Below, piece by piece: positions 15,938 to 22,547 of a stretch of DNA of 34,775 nucleotides. The translations under genes and the position numbers were made by a program. The stretch's first letter is position 1, and each line of letters begins with the position of its first letter. Below the pieces are notes generated by a model. It had not been told where the DNA came from, did no database searches, and worked only from the letters and a program-made list of their open reading frames with translations. The stretch lies in assembly GCA_025936735.1 (NCBI GenBank), contig JAICSU010000010.1:1-34775 (forward strand). The letters run 5' to 3'. Source of the stretch: Amnibacterium sp. Its GTDB lineage: Bacteria > Actinomycetota > Actinomycetes > Actinomycetales > Microbacteriaceae.

Positions 15938-17098
15938 ATGACCTCCAGCCCCTCCTTTCCGATCCCCGATCAGACCGGCCGCACGGTCGTCGTCACCGGA
16001 GCGAACAGCGGCATCGGCTTCGCCGTGAGCCGCCGGCTCGCCGGCGCAGGGGCGCACGTCGTGCTCGCCTGCCGCAGCCTGGAGCGGGGTCGCGAGGCCG
16101 CTGCCCGGATCGACGGCAGCACCGAGGTCCGCGAGCTCGACACGGCCTCACTCGCCTCGGTGCGGGCGTTCGCGGACGGGCTCGACCGACCGATCGACGT
16201 GCTCATCAACAACGCGGGGATCATGGCGGTCGACGAGGCCCGGAGCGTCGACGGCTTCGAGCTGCAGCTCGCCACGAACTTCCTCGGCGCCTTCGCGCTG
16301 ACCGGGCTTCTGCTCGACCGGCTCACCGACCGGGTCGTGATGCTCTCCAGCCAGGCCCACCGGATCGGGCGGATCGCGCTCGACGACCTGAACTGGACGC
16401 AGCGCCGCTACTCGAGATGGGGCGCGTACGGGCAGTCGAAGCTCGCGGACCTCATGTTCGCCTACGACCTGCAGCACCGCCTCACCGCGGCCGGATCCCC
16501 GCTGCGGGCCGTCGCCGCGCATCCCGGCGTCGCCAGCACCGCGCTCACCCGCGGCCTGCACATGCCGCCGTGGGTGGAGGCGATCTCCGTCGTGGTCATC
16601 AACGGCTTCGGGCAGCCACCGGACGGCGGCGCGCTCCCGGTCCTGTACGCCGCGACCGTCGGCGATCTCCCCGGGGGCTCGTACATCGGGCCGAACGGGC
16701 CCGGCGAGATGCGGGGCGCCCCCGTCGCCGTCGGCTCCTCGAGGGCTTCGCACGACCGCGACGTGCAGCAGCGACTGACCGCCGAGGCGGAACGGCTGAC
16801 GGGGGTGTCGCTCAGCGTCCCGTCGACCGCGAGGCGCGGAGCGACGGCTCGGTCAGCCGTGCCGGCTGCGCACGAGGAGCACGGCGCCGACGAGCAGCAC
16901 GACGACGACGACGAGGCCGATCAGTCCGCTGAGGAAGACGCCGGTCTCGCTGGTCCGCTGCGCGAAGGCGAGCACCTCGGTCGCTCCGATCCCGCTCATG
17001 TCACCCTCCCCATCCGGCTCCGCCTCACGGCAGGCCCGGATCATTGGCCGGATACAACGATCCCTCCGCCACCCGGCAATGCACTGGGCGCCACCTGA
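15938..17098 (+). CDS. SDR family oxidoreductase with anomalous C-terminal run-on
   Basis: The frame encodes 386 residues, whereas such retinol-dehydrogenase/protochlorophyllide-reductase-like SDRs are about 300. Residues 1-~300 are a complete SDR: TGANSGIG cofactor loop (about 20-27), LINNAGIMA, the catalytic YGQSK (Tyr/Lys), AAHPGVASTAL, and a normal end near 'AERLTGVSLSV'. The last ~85 residues ('...HEEHGADEQHDDDDEADQ...') have poor codon statistics for this genome and are exactly antisense to a well-supported membrane microprotein at 16853-16999. I infer that the ancestral stop near nt 16840 was lost, or that there is a sequence error. The substrate is unknown. Confidence 0.82.
   Translation: MTSSPSFPIPDQTGRTVVVTGANSGIGFAVSRRLAGAGAHVVLACRSLERGREAAARIDGSTEVRELDTASLASVRAFADGLDRPIDVLINNAGIMAVDEARSVDGFELQLATNFLGAFALTGLLLDRLTDRVVMLSSQAHRIGRIALDDLNWTQRRYSRWGAYGQSKLADLMFAYDLQHRLTAAGSPLRAVAAHPGVASTALTRGLHMPPWVEAISVVVINGFGQPPDGGALPVLYAATVGDLPGGSYIGPNGPGEMRGAPVAVGSSRASHDRDVQQRLTAEAERLTGVSLSVPSTARRGATARSAVPAAHEEHGADEQHDDDDEADQSAEEDAGLAGPLREGEHLGRSDPAHVTLPIRLRLTAGPDHWPDTTIPPPPGNALGAT
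16853..16999 (-). CDS. Single-pass membrane microprotein
   Basis: 48 residues. ATG 16999 follows GGGAGG by 5-6 nt, a strong ribosome site. Soluble N-terminus, then one membrane helix (about residues 22-43, 'FLSGLIGLVVVVVLLVGAVL'), then a short basic tail VRSRHG. Nearly every codon ends in G or C, unlike the opposite-strand SDR run-on that overlaps it completely. No LPXTG-type sorting motif precedes the helix. Function unknown; it lies 139 bp downstream (in its own direction of transcription) of the HNH nuclease gene, on the same strand. Confidence 0.7.
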   Translation of the reverse strand: MSGIGATEVLAFAQRTSETGVFLSGLIGLVVVVVLLVGAVLLVRSRHG

Positions 17099-17138
17099 GC
17101 AGCGGCGGCGAGCCGCGAGCCGGCCGGACCCGCGAGTA

Positions 17139-18362
17139 TCAGGAGCTCGAGCGCCAGCGATCCCGGCTGTCGGTGGCCGACGTCCTGCAGGTCATCGCCG
17201 TGCCCTTCGCGGTACGACCGATCGCCCCCTCGGGCGAGCAGAAGGCGCCCGGATGCACGACCCCGGCGTCCGGATGGGCCACGGACGGGGGCACCGACGT
17301 GGGCTTCGCGGCCGCGGGCCGAGCTGCGGGCGCGGCCGCGACGGGGAGCACGACGGAGGACACCTGCGAGACCGGCGCCCGCACCGTCGGGCACGTCGCG
17401 AGGACGCGCTGCATCGCGGCCTTCTCCGCCGCCGTCACCCAGAGGCCGTACGCCTTCTTCACGCCGACCTGGTGCGCGACGTAGGTGCACCGGAAGGCCC
17501 GGTTCGGGGGCAGCCACGTCGCCGTGTCCCCGTCGCCCTTGCGCTCGTTCGTCGGTCCGTCGACGGCGAAGAGGTTGATGGGGTCGTTCGCGAGGTCGAC
17601 CCGCGCCGCCTGCGAGAGGCGTTGCGCGCCCGTCTGCCACGCGTCGCCCAGCGACACGACGTGATCGATCTGGACCGCGGCGCTCGTGCTCTCGCCGCGG
17701 ACGAAGTGGATCGCCTCGCCGGTGTACGGGTCGTCGAGCAGGCCGGTGAGCACACGGCAGCCGCTCCCGGTCGTGTCGACGAGGTCGCGACGCAGGATGT
17801 CGTTGCGGGTGTCGCAGCCGTTTCGGTCCACGTCGAGCCACGCCGTGCCGAAATCCGCCACACGGGCGTACCCGGTCATCGGCGCTCGGCCCTTCACGGG
17901 CAGTGCGGCGAGCACCGCGAGCGCCGAGCCGGGCGCTCCCGTCGGGGCGGCGGTGCGGGGAGGAGCGGGAGCGGCGCGCGAGGTGGCGACGACGACCGGG
18001 GCGACCACGCTCGGCGTGGGCGCGGCAGCCGCCGACGTCCGTACCGATGCGGTGGCCACGGCGACCGGCGCTCGCGGCGAGGACGGATGCGTGGCGCCGT
18101 AGGCCGTCGTGCCGACGACGAGGGTGAGCAGGGCCGCACCGGTCACCACCCACGTGGCCGGCCGGCCACGCAACCGGAGGAGCCGACCGCCTCCACGCTG
18201 CAGCGCGAGGCCGCCCACGACGAGCCCGACGAGTCCTGCCACCACCAGCACGGAGCCGATCCCGCCGGCCACCGCCGCGACCATCAGCACGACCGCCACC
18301 GGGACCGCGAGGGCCGCCAGGCGGAGCACGCGGGTCGCGGACGGCGCGGACGAGTGGGTCAC
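17139..18362 (-). CDS. Membrane-anchored HNH (DUF1524/GmrSD-like) endonuclease-family protein
   Basis: 407 residues. Two to three hydrophobic helices occupy the first ~100 residues, followed by an Ala/Pro/Thr-rich linker that is probably extracytoplasmic. The nuclease-like domain (about 160-340) shows 'CDTRNDILRRDL', 'DPYTGEAIHFVRG', the metal-site core VQIDHVVSLGDAW, 'ANDPINLFAVDGPTNERKGD' and 'TWLPPNRAFRCTYVA'. A small C-terminal module has 'FCSPEGAIGRTAKGTAMTC'. Domain order fits secreted or surface HNH proteins common in Actinobacteria; targets are unknown. GTG 18362 is chosen for the AAGGAG site 4 nt upstream rather than the start at 18437. Confidence 0.85.
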   Translation of the reverse strand: MTHSSAPSATRVLRLAALAVPVAVVLMVAAVAGGIGSVLVVAGLVGLVVGGLALQRGGGRLLRLRGRPATWVVTGAALLTLVVGTTAYGATHPSSPRAPVAVATASVRTSAAAAPTPSVVAPVVVATSRAAPAPPRTAAPTGAPGSALAVLAALPVKGRAPMTGYARVADFGTAWLDVDRNGCDTRNDILRRDLVDTTGSGCRVLTGLLDDPYTGEAIHFVRGESTSAAVQIDHVVSLGDAWQTGAQRLSQAARVDLANDPINLFAVDGPTNERKGDGDTATWLPPNRAFRCTYVAHQVGVKKAYGLWVTAAEKAAMQRVLATCPTVRAPVSQVSSVVLPVAAAPAARPAAAKPTSVPPSVAHPDAGVVHPGAFCSPEGAIGRTAKGTAMTCRTSATDSRDRWRSSS

Positions 18363-18450
18363 GCTGCTCCTTCCGGCCCCGGACGCTCCGACGCTAAGCG
18401 GAGGAGGCGCCCGCGCCCCGGAGTCGCGCGCGGACACGCCGGACCTGCCA

Positions 18451-18476
18451 CCGCCGTCCCGGGCATGGCCCGGCGG
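18451..18476 (-). terminator. Hairpin directly after the uridine-kinase-like gene
   Basis: CCGCCG / CGGCGG outer arms with an inner GGGC/GCCC pairing, ending at the base before the stop codon of the minus-strand gene at 18477. No T-run. Confidence 0.45.
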
Positions 18477-19151
18477 TCAGGTGGTCCGGTCCCCTGCCCG
18501 CAGGATCTCCGGAACCCGCGGGTCCGTGTGGTCGATCAGCACGCTCGCGCGCTCGGCCGGCCGTTCCTCGGCCTCGTAGATCCGGTACGCGGCCGTGTAC
18601 CGCGACTCGTAGGCGGCCCGTGCCGCAGCGGCTCCCCCGAGCGCGTCGGCGTCGCGCTCCACGCCCCGCCCCTGCGCGACCGACTCGGGGGCGTCGAGGT
18701 GGATCACCTCGTCCCAGAACCCGCGCAGCTCCCCGCGTTGGACGAAGGTGGCGGCGAAGATCACGACCGCCTCGCCCGGGACGTCGGCCCACCGGCGCTC
18801 CACGGCGTCGCTCACCAGGTCGTGCACCTTCGTCGCGCAGCGCCTCGACCCGCCCGAGCCGAGGGGCACGAGCACGAGGTCGCGGAGGGAGTCGAAGTCG
18901 TAGGCGTCCTCGTAGTAGCCGCGCGGCGAGGTGCGGCCCTGCCGGTACCGGAAGGCACGGACGTGATGGAAGCCGTCGGAGTCGATGTGGCGCACGGGGC
19001 GCCCGGTCGCACGCACCGCCGAGGCGAGATCCCCCGCGAACGTGGTCTTACCGACTCCGCTCGGGCCGTCGATCCCGACGCGAAGGGGATGTCCCGGGCG
19101 CCGCTCGGCGAGCTGCGCCGCGAGTCGGCGCAGCAGCTCGCCCCGCTCCAT
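18477..19151 (-). CDS. Uridine kinase-like P-loop phosphotransferase
   Basis: 224-residue cytosolic protein. Walker A GPSGVGKT at residues 29-36, then 'HIDSDGFHHVRAFRYRQGR' at the position of the substrate-binding segment of uridine kinase-like proteins, 'YYEDAYDFDSLRD', and a Walker-B-like hydrophobic strand followed by 'GFWDEVIHLDAP'. Actinobacterial relatives are annotated as uridine kinase, but the phosphate acceptor is not certain. The gene starts 38 bp from the stop of the secreted GH25-like gene on the same strand. Confidence 0.83.
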   Translation of the reverse strand: MERGELLRRLAAQLAERRPGHPLRVGIDGPSGVGKTTFAGDLASAVRATGRPVRHIDSDGFHHVRAFRYRQGRTSPRGYYEDAYDFDSLRDLVLVPLGSGGSRRCATKVHDLVSDAVERRWADVPGEAVVIFAATFVQRGELRGFWDEVIHLDAPESVAQGRGVERDADALGGAAAARAAYESRYTAAYRIYEAEERPAERASVLIDHTDPRVPEILRAGDRTT

Positions 19152-19189
19152 ACCGACCGTCGCTCAGGCGCCTCGAGTCCCCCCTCGGC

Positions 19190-20116
19190 TCAGTACCCCG
19201 CGCAGGAGACGTCGTAGTCCGTGTTGTTGGAGACGTACTGCATCAGGCGGTTCGTGCCGCCGGTGAAAGGCTTGGCTGTGGTGCAGTTGGACACCGCGCC
19301 CTTCTGGGACGAGGCGCCCGCGCCCCACTCGTCGAGTCCCACCAGGTTGCTCGGGGTGCCGTTGGGCAGTGCCGGGATGGCCGCGCCCGTGCCGCCGACG
19401 ATGCTCGTCCACTGCGCGGTGGTCGAGTACACGCCGACGCCCGCTCCGACGCTCCCGAGGTAGGCGGCCGCGCCCGCCAGCGAGGCCGCGTTCGAGCGGG
19501 TGTCCGCCTGCCAGGTGTTCATGGTCTCGACGTCGAGCCACCAGCGGGTCGTGGGGAGCGCGATGTCGGAGGCCTGCTCATGGACCCACTCGACGGCCTG
19601 CTCCGCCCGGAAGTAGCCGTAGACGTAGGCGCAGGCGCTGCTGTAGCTGGGCGCGTTGTTCACCGTGGTGCAGCCGACCTCCCCGCCGCCCGGGTACGTC
19701 ACGGTGCTGACCGGCAGCGCCCCCGTCGGGTACGGCGCGGCCCCGGGCTTCGGCGCATCCGAGTCGGAGGTCGGCCACCAGGACCCCTCGCCCGCCGGAT
19801 TCGCCGTGTTGACGTAGAACGCCAACCGGGGCTGCGGCGTCGACCCGCTCGTCGAGCTCGCCCAGGTGATCTCGGCCGGGAGGCAGGGGTTGAAGGTCGA
19901 GGCGGTTCCGCCGTTCACGTCCACGATGCCGAAGCCCTGACCCGACGGCGTCTTCCGTCCGCACTGGGCCCACGAGATGTCCGCCCCGGTCGTCACCGAC
20001 GCCGTCGCGGCGGAGCCGCCGGGCTTGCCCTGCTGGGCCGCGAACGCCGGGGTCGGCGCGAGAACCCCCACCAGGGCGACTCCGAGCACGGCGGCGAGGG
20101 CGAGGCGGGTTCTCAT
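19190..20116 (-). CDS. Secreted GH25-like TIM-barrel protein
   Basis: 308 residues with a Sec signal peptide (cleavage near AFA-AQQG, residue 26). The mature part starts with 'GADISWAQCGRKTPSGQGFG', has 'VDVNGGTASTFNPCL', a long 'FYVNTANPAGEGSWW' stretch and the acidic WWLDVETMN motif that in GH25 lysozymes and DUF1906-type relatives carries the catalytic Asp/Glu. Four or more Cys suggest disulfides. Cell-wall or polysaccharide hydrolysis is plausible but not shown. ATG 20116 has CATCCT 6 nt upstream. Confidence 0.78.
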   Translation of the reverse strand: MRTRLALAAVLGVALVGVLAPTPAFAAQQGKPGGSAATASVTTGADISWAQCGRKTPSGQGFGIVDVNGGTASTFNPCLPAEITWASSTSGSTPQPRLAFYVNTANPAGEGSWWPTSDSDAPKPGAAPYPTGALPVSTVTYPGGGEVGCTTVNNAPSYSSACAYVYGYFRAEQAVEWVHEQASDIALPTTRWWLDVETMNTWQADTRSNAASLAGAAAYLGSVGAGVGVYSTTAQWTSIVGGTGAAIPALPNGTPSNLVGLDEWGAGASSQKGAVSNCTTAKPFTGGTNRLMQYVSNNTDYDVSCAGY

Positions 20117-20128
20117 CCGATCAGGATG
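20117..20128 (-). promoter_or_regulatory. Leaderless -10 element of the GH25-like gene
   Basis: CATCCT (minus strand, 20123-20128), 6 nt before ATG 20116. Confidence 0.45.
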
Positions 20129-20179
20129 TGTGCCCGCGGGGCCCGCGTCCAGGCCCTCTCCGGCGCGTCGCGGGGGGAA

Positions 20180-20491
20180 TCATCCCCACCCGAGCATCCG
20201 CAGAAGGGCCGCCGTGACCGCGGCGAGTGTCACCACGACGATGAACGGCGCGCGCAGCAGGAGGGCGCCGGCCGCGACGACGAGTCCGGCGGCCCGAGCG
20301 TCGAGCACGAGGTGCTGGCCGGAGGAGAACCCCTGCAGCACGACGAGCGATGCGAGCAGCGCGGCCGGGAGCATCTCGGTCACCCGGAGCGTGCGCGGCT
20401 CCTGCAGCAGCGCCGGCGGAACGGTGTAGCCGGACAGCTTGATGGCGAACGCGATCAGGGACGACGCCAGCACCGCGATCCAGGTGCTCAC
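20180..20491 (-). CDS. azlD: Branched-chain amino-acid transport protein AzlD
   Basis: 103-residue membrane protein with three or four helices and the AzlD pattern 'LLQEPRTLRVTEMLPAALLA'. Together with AzlC it forms a branched-chain amino-acid exporter. GTG 20491 overlaps the azlC stop by 4 nt (GTGA), giving coupled translation. Confidence 0.92.
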   Translation of the reverse strand: MSTWIAVLASSLIAFAIKLSGYTVPPALLQEPRTLRVTEMLPAALLASLVVLQGFSSGQHLVLDARAAGLVVAAGALLLRAPFIVVVTLAAVTAALLRMLGWG

Positions 20492-21228
20492 TCGGCGGCT
20501 CCCGCCGCGCGGGCGGTCCAGCGCTTCGGCCAGAACCAGGCGGTGACGGAGCCGGCCACGGCGGCGGCGATCACGGGCAGCCCCTGCGGGATCGCGGGGA
20601 CGAGCAGCGTCGTCACGACCCCGCCGACGACGGCGATCGCGATCGGCTCGCGCGCCCGGAGCCGGGGCCAGAGCAGCGCGAGGAACGCGGCGGATGCGGC
20701 GGCGTCGAGTCCGTACCGCCTCGGGTCCCCGAGGGCGTTGCCGGCGAACGCCCCCAGGAGCGTCATCACGTTCCAGCCGATGTAGACGCCCAGCCCGGTG
20801 ACCCAGAACCCCACGCGACGCAACGGCCGTGCGGACTGTGACACCGCGACCGCGGTGGACTCGTCGATCGTCAGCTGAGCGATCGCGAGCCGCCGCCAGC
20901 CCGCCGGCCGCATGGTCGAGCCGAGCTGGAGGCCGTAGAGGGCGTTCCGCACGGCGAGGAGCGAGGACGCCGCGACGGCGGCGCCCACCGATCCGCCGCT
21001 GCCGAGGATGCCGATGAGGGCGAACTGCGATCCGCCGCTGAAGAGCAGCAGGGACAGCACGGAGGTCTGCAGGACGGTGAGTCCGCTGGCGACGCCGAGG
21101 GCCCCGAAGCTGACCCCGTACAGGCTGGTCGCTGCGGCGACGGCGAGCGCCTGCCGGATGACGGGTGCCCGGTCGGCCGGCACCGTCCGTCGATCCGGGA
21201 CCTCGGGGACGGGCGGGTGGTCGGTCAC
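20488..21228 (-). CDS. azlC: Branched-chain amino-acid exporter subunit AzlC
   Basis: 246-residue polytopic inner-membrane protein of the AzlC family. Family marks are 'VSFGALGVASGLTVLQT', 'LLFSGGSQFALIG' and 'AQLTIDESTAVA' (the conserved Asp-Glu pair). It works with the overlapping azlD. GTG 21228 has CATCCT 6 nt upstream and no Shine-Dalgarno. It is divergent from the GNAT gene, 112 bp between starts. Confidence 0.94.
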   Translation of the reverse strand: MTDHPPVPEVPDRRTVPADRAPVIRQALAVAAATSLYGVSFGALGVASGLTVLQTSVLSLLLFSGGSQFALIGILGSGGSVGAAVAASSLLAVRNALYGLQLGSTMRPAGWRRLAIAQLTIDESTAVAVSQSARPLRRVGFWVTGLGVYIGWNVMTLLGAFAGNALGDPRRYGLDAAASAAFLALLWPRLRAREPIAIAVVGGVVTTLLVPAIPQGLPVIAAAVAGSVTAWFWPKRWTARAAGAAE

Positions 21229-21240
21229 CGGTCAAGGATG
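21229..21240 (-). promoter_or_regulatory. Leaderless -10 element of azlCD
   Basis: CATCCT (minus strand, 21235-21240), 6 nt before GTG 21228; the same hexamer as the GH25-like gene. Confidence 0.45.
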
Positions 21241-21327
21241 CCCGCCGTGCGGCGACGGAGTCGCGGGAAGGGGTCCTCGGCGCGGGGCGATCTGTGGACG
21301 GGTCACCACGACACCCCGCCCGCCTCC

Positions 21328-21340
21328 TACGATCAAGGGG
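21328..21340 (+). promoter_or_regulatory. -10 element directly before the GNAT gene
   Basis: TACGAT at 21328-21333, 7 nt before GTG 21341. The intervening AAGGGG could also act as a ribosome site, so leaderless and short-leader readings are both possible. Confidence 0.5.
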
Positions 21341-21817
21341 GTGAGCGACACCCGTATCAGCGTCCGCGAGGTGGCCGATGCGGACCGGGCGGCGTGGGCG
21401 GAGCTCTTCCGCGGTTACCGCGACTTCTACCGGCTCGCCCCGGATGAGGACGTGATCGCCCGGGTCTGGGGCTGGCTGCGCGACAGCGGCGGCGAGGTCC
21501 ACGGCCTCGTCGCCGTGGACCACGACCAGGTCGTCGGGATCGCGCACTACCGGCGCGTCGCGAATCCCTCCTCCGGCTCGCACGAGCTCTACCTCGACGA
21601 CCTGTTCACCGCGCCGGCTGCACGCGGCCGGGGCGCCGGTCGGGCGATGATCGAGCATCTCGCCGCCCGCGCGGCCGCCGACGGGCTGACCGGTGTCAGC
21701 TGGATCACCGCGGACGACAACCACACCGCCCGACGTCTCTACGACGCGGTGGCCACCGCCACCCACTGGGTCACCTATGAGCTGAAGCCGCCGCCCCCCG
21801 GGCCGGACGGCACGTGA
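21341..21817 (+). CDS. GNAT family N-acetyltransferase
   Basis: 158-residue soluble acetyltransferase. Motif A is clear: 'LDDLFTAPAARGRGAGRAMI' with the R/G-rich acetyl-CoA loop near residues 94-103; motif B 'GVSWITADDNHTARRLYDAV' follows. Substrate unknown. The MarR regulator begins 17 bp downstream, so the two form a probable operon. Confidence 0.92.
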   Translation: MSDTRISVREVADADRAAWAELFRGYRDFYRLAPDEDVIARVWGWLRDSGGEVHGLVAVDHDQVVGIAHYRRVANPSSGSHELYLDDLFTAPAARGRGAGRAMIEHLAARAAADGLTGVSWITADDNHTARRLYDAVATATHWVTYELKPPPPGPDGT

Positions 21818-21833
21818 GAAGCGGAGCGATCTC

Positions 21834-22283
21834 TTGACCACGCAGGATTCCGCGTTGCGCGCCTCGCGCGCGCTGCTCGCCATCGTGGCGCGCAGCCTGG
21901 CGCCGGTGCTCGAGGAGCTCAGCCTCCCGCAGTTCCGCGTGCTGGTGCTGCTCGAGACGCGGGGGCCGACCCGCGTCGGCAGTCTCGCCGCGCAGCTCGA
22001 CGTGCACCCGTCGACGTTCAGCCGGGCGCTCGACCGGCTCGAGTCCGCGGGCTGGGTGGGCCGCGCGGCGAGTGCCGACTCGCGCCGCGAGGTCCTGGTG
22101 TCGATCACCGCGGCCGGGACCCGGTTGGTCGGAGACGTGTCCGCGAAACGTCAGACGGAGCTGGACCGCGTGGTGGCCGCGCTCCCCCAGGACGAGCGCG
22201 ATCAGGTGCTTCGCGCCCTCGGGATGTTCGCCGACGCCGCGGGCGAGCCGGCGGCGTCCGACCTCCTCGTCCTCGGGATGTGA
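21834..22283 (+). CDS. MarR family transcriptional regulator
   Basis: 149 residues with a winged helix: recognition region 'RVGSLAAQLDVHPSTFSRAL', wing 'RRAASADSRREVLVSITAAG' type (basic, ends in the usual ITAAG), then a dimerisation helix. The start is TTG 21834 with GGAG 8-9 nt upstream. Such proteins repress transporters or detoxification genes; the neighbouring dyad TTGCAGCCCTGCAA at 22337-22350 is a candidate operator and the MMPL gene downstream on the opposite strand a candidate target. That link is inference. Confidence 0.88.
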   Translation: MTTQDSALRASRALLAIVARSLAPVLEELSLPQFRVLVLLETRGPTRVGSLAAQLDVHPSTFSRALDRLESAGWVGRAASADSRREVLVSITAAGTRLVGDVSAKRQTELDRVVAALPQDERDQVLRALGMFADAAGEPAASDLLVLGM

Positions 22284-22321
22284 CACGGGCGCCTGCCGCA
22301 CGGACCGCGCTGAGACAGGAG

Positions 22322-22350
22322 TAGCCTTCGGACCTATTGCAGCCCTGCAA
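22322..22350 (+). promoter_or_regulatory. Promoter and perfect dyad upstream of the zinc-ribbon gene
   Basis: A -10-like TAGCCT (22322-22327) is followed by TTGCAG-CC-CTGCAA (22337-22350), a perfect 14-bp inverted repeat of the size bound by MarR-type dimers, lying at the predicted transcript start. Confidence 0.45.
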
Positions 22351-22372
22351 ATAACGGGGCGAGGGGATCGTG

Positions 22373-22396
22373 ATGCACATCGAGACGCGACGATGA
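22373..22396 (+). CDS. Possible 7-codon leader peptide coupled to the zinc-ribbon gene
   Basis: ATG 22373 has GAGGGG 6 nt upstream and encodes M-H-I-E-T-R-R; its TGA overlaps the ATG of the next gene (ATGA). The zinc-ribbon gene has no good ribosome site of its own, so termination-reinitiation is an attractive reading. This could be a coincidence. Confidence 0.3.
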   Translation: MHIETRR

Positions 22397-22536
22397 CCGG
22401 TCCCGGGGACGCCGACGAGCTCGTGCAGTGCGCCGAGTGCCGCTCCGGCGAGCACGTCGACATCCGCGCGGGGCGCGGCGGCACCTGGATCGCCAGCTGC
22501 TCCGGCTGCAGCTCGGAATGGAGCCTGGCCGAGTAG
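22393..22536 (+). CDS. Small zinc-ribbon protein
   Basis: 47 residues with two CxxC knuckles, QCAECRSG and SCSGCSSEW, spaced for one zinc ion, and nothing else. No signal peptide. Function unknown; such mini-ribbons may bind nucleic acid or protein. It is convergent with the MMPL gene, 10 bp between stop codons. Confidence 0.65.
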   Translation: MTGPGDADELVQCAECRSGEHVDIRAGRGGTWIASCSGCSSEWSLAE

Positions 22537-22547
22537 CCCCCCTCGGC
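22528..22547. terminator. Short hairpin across the zinc-ribbon/MMPL stop codons
   Basis: GCCGAG (22528-22533) / CTCGGC (22542-22547) with an 8-nt loop spans the convergent ends; possible weak bidirectional terminator. Confidence 0.3.
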
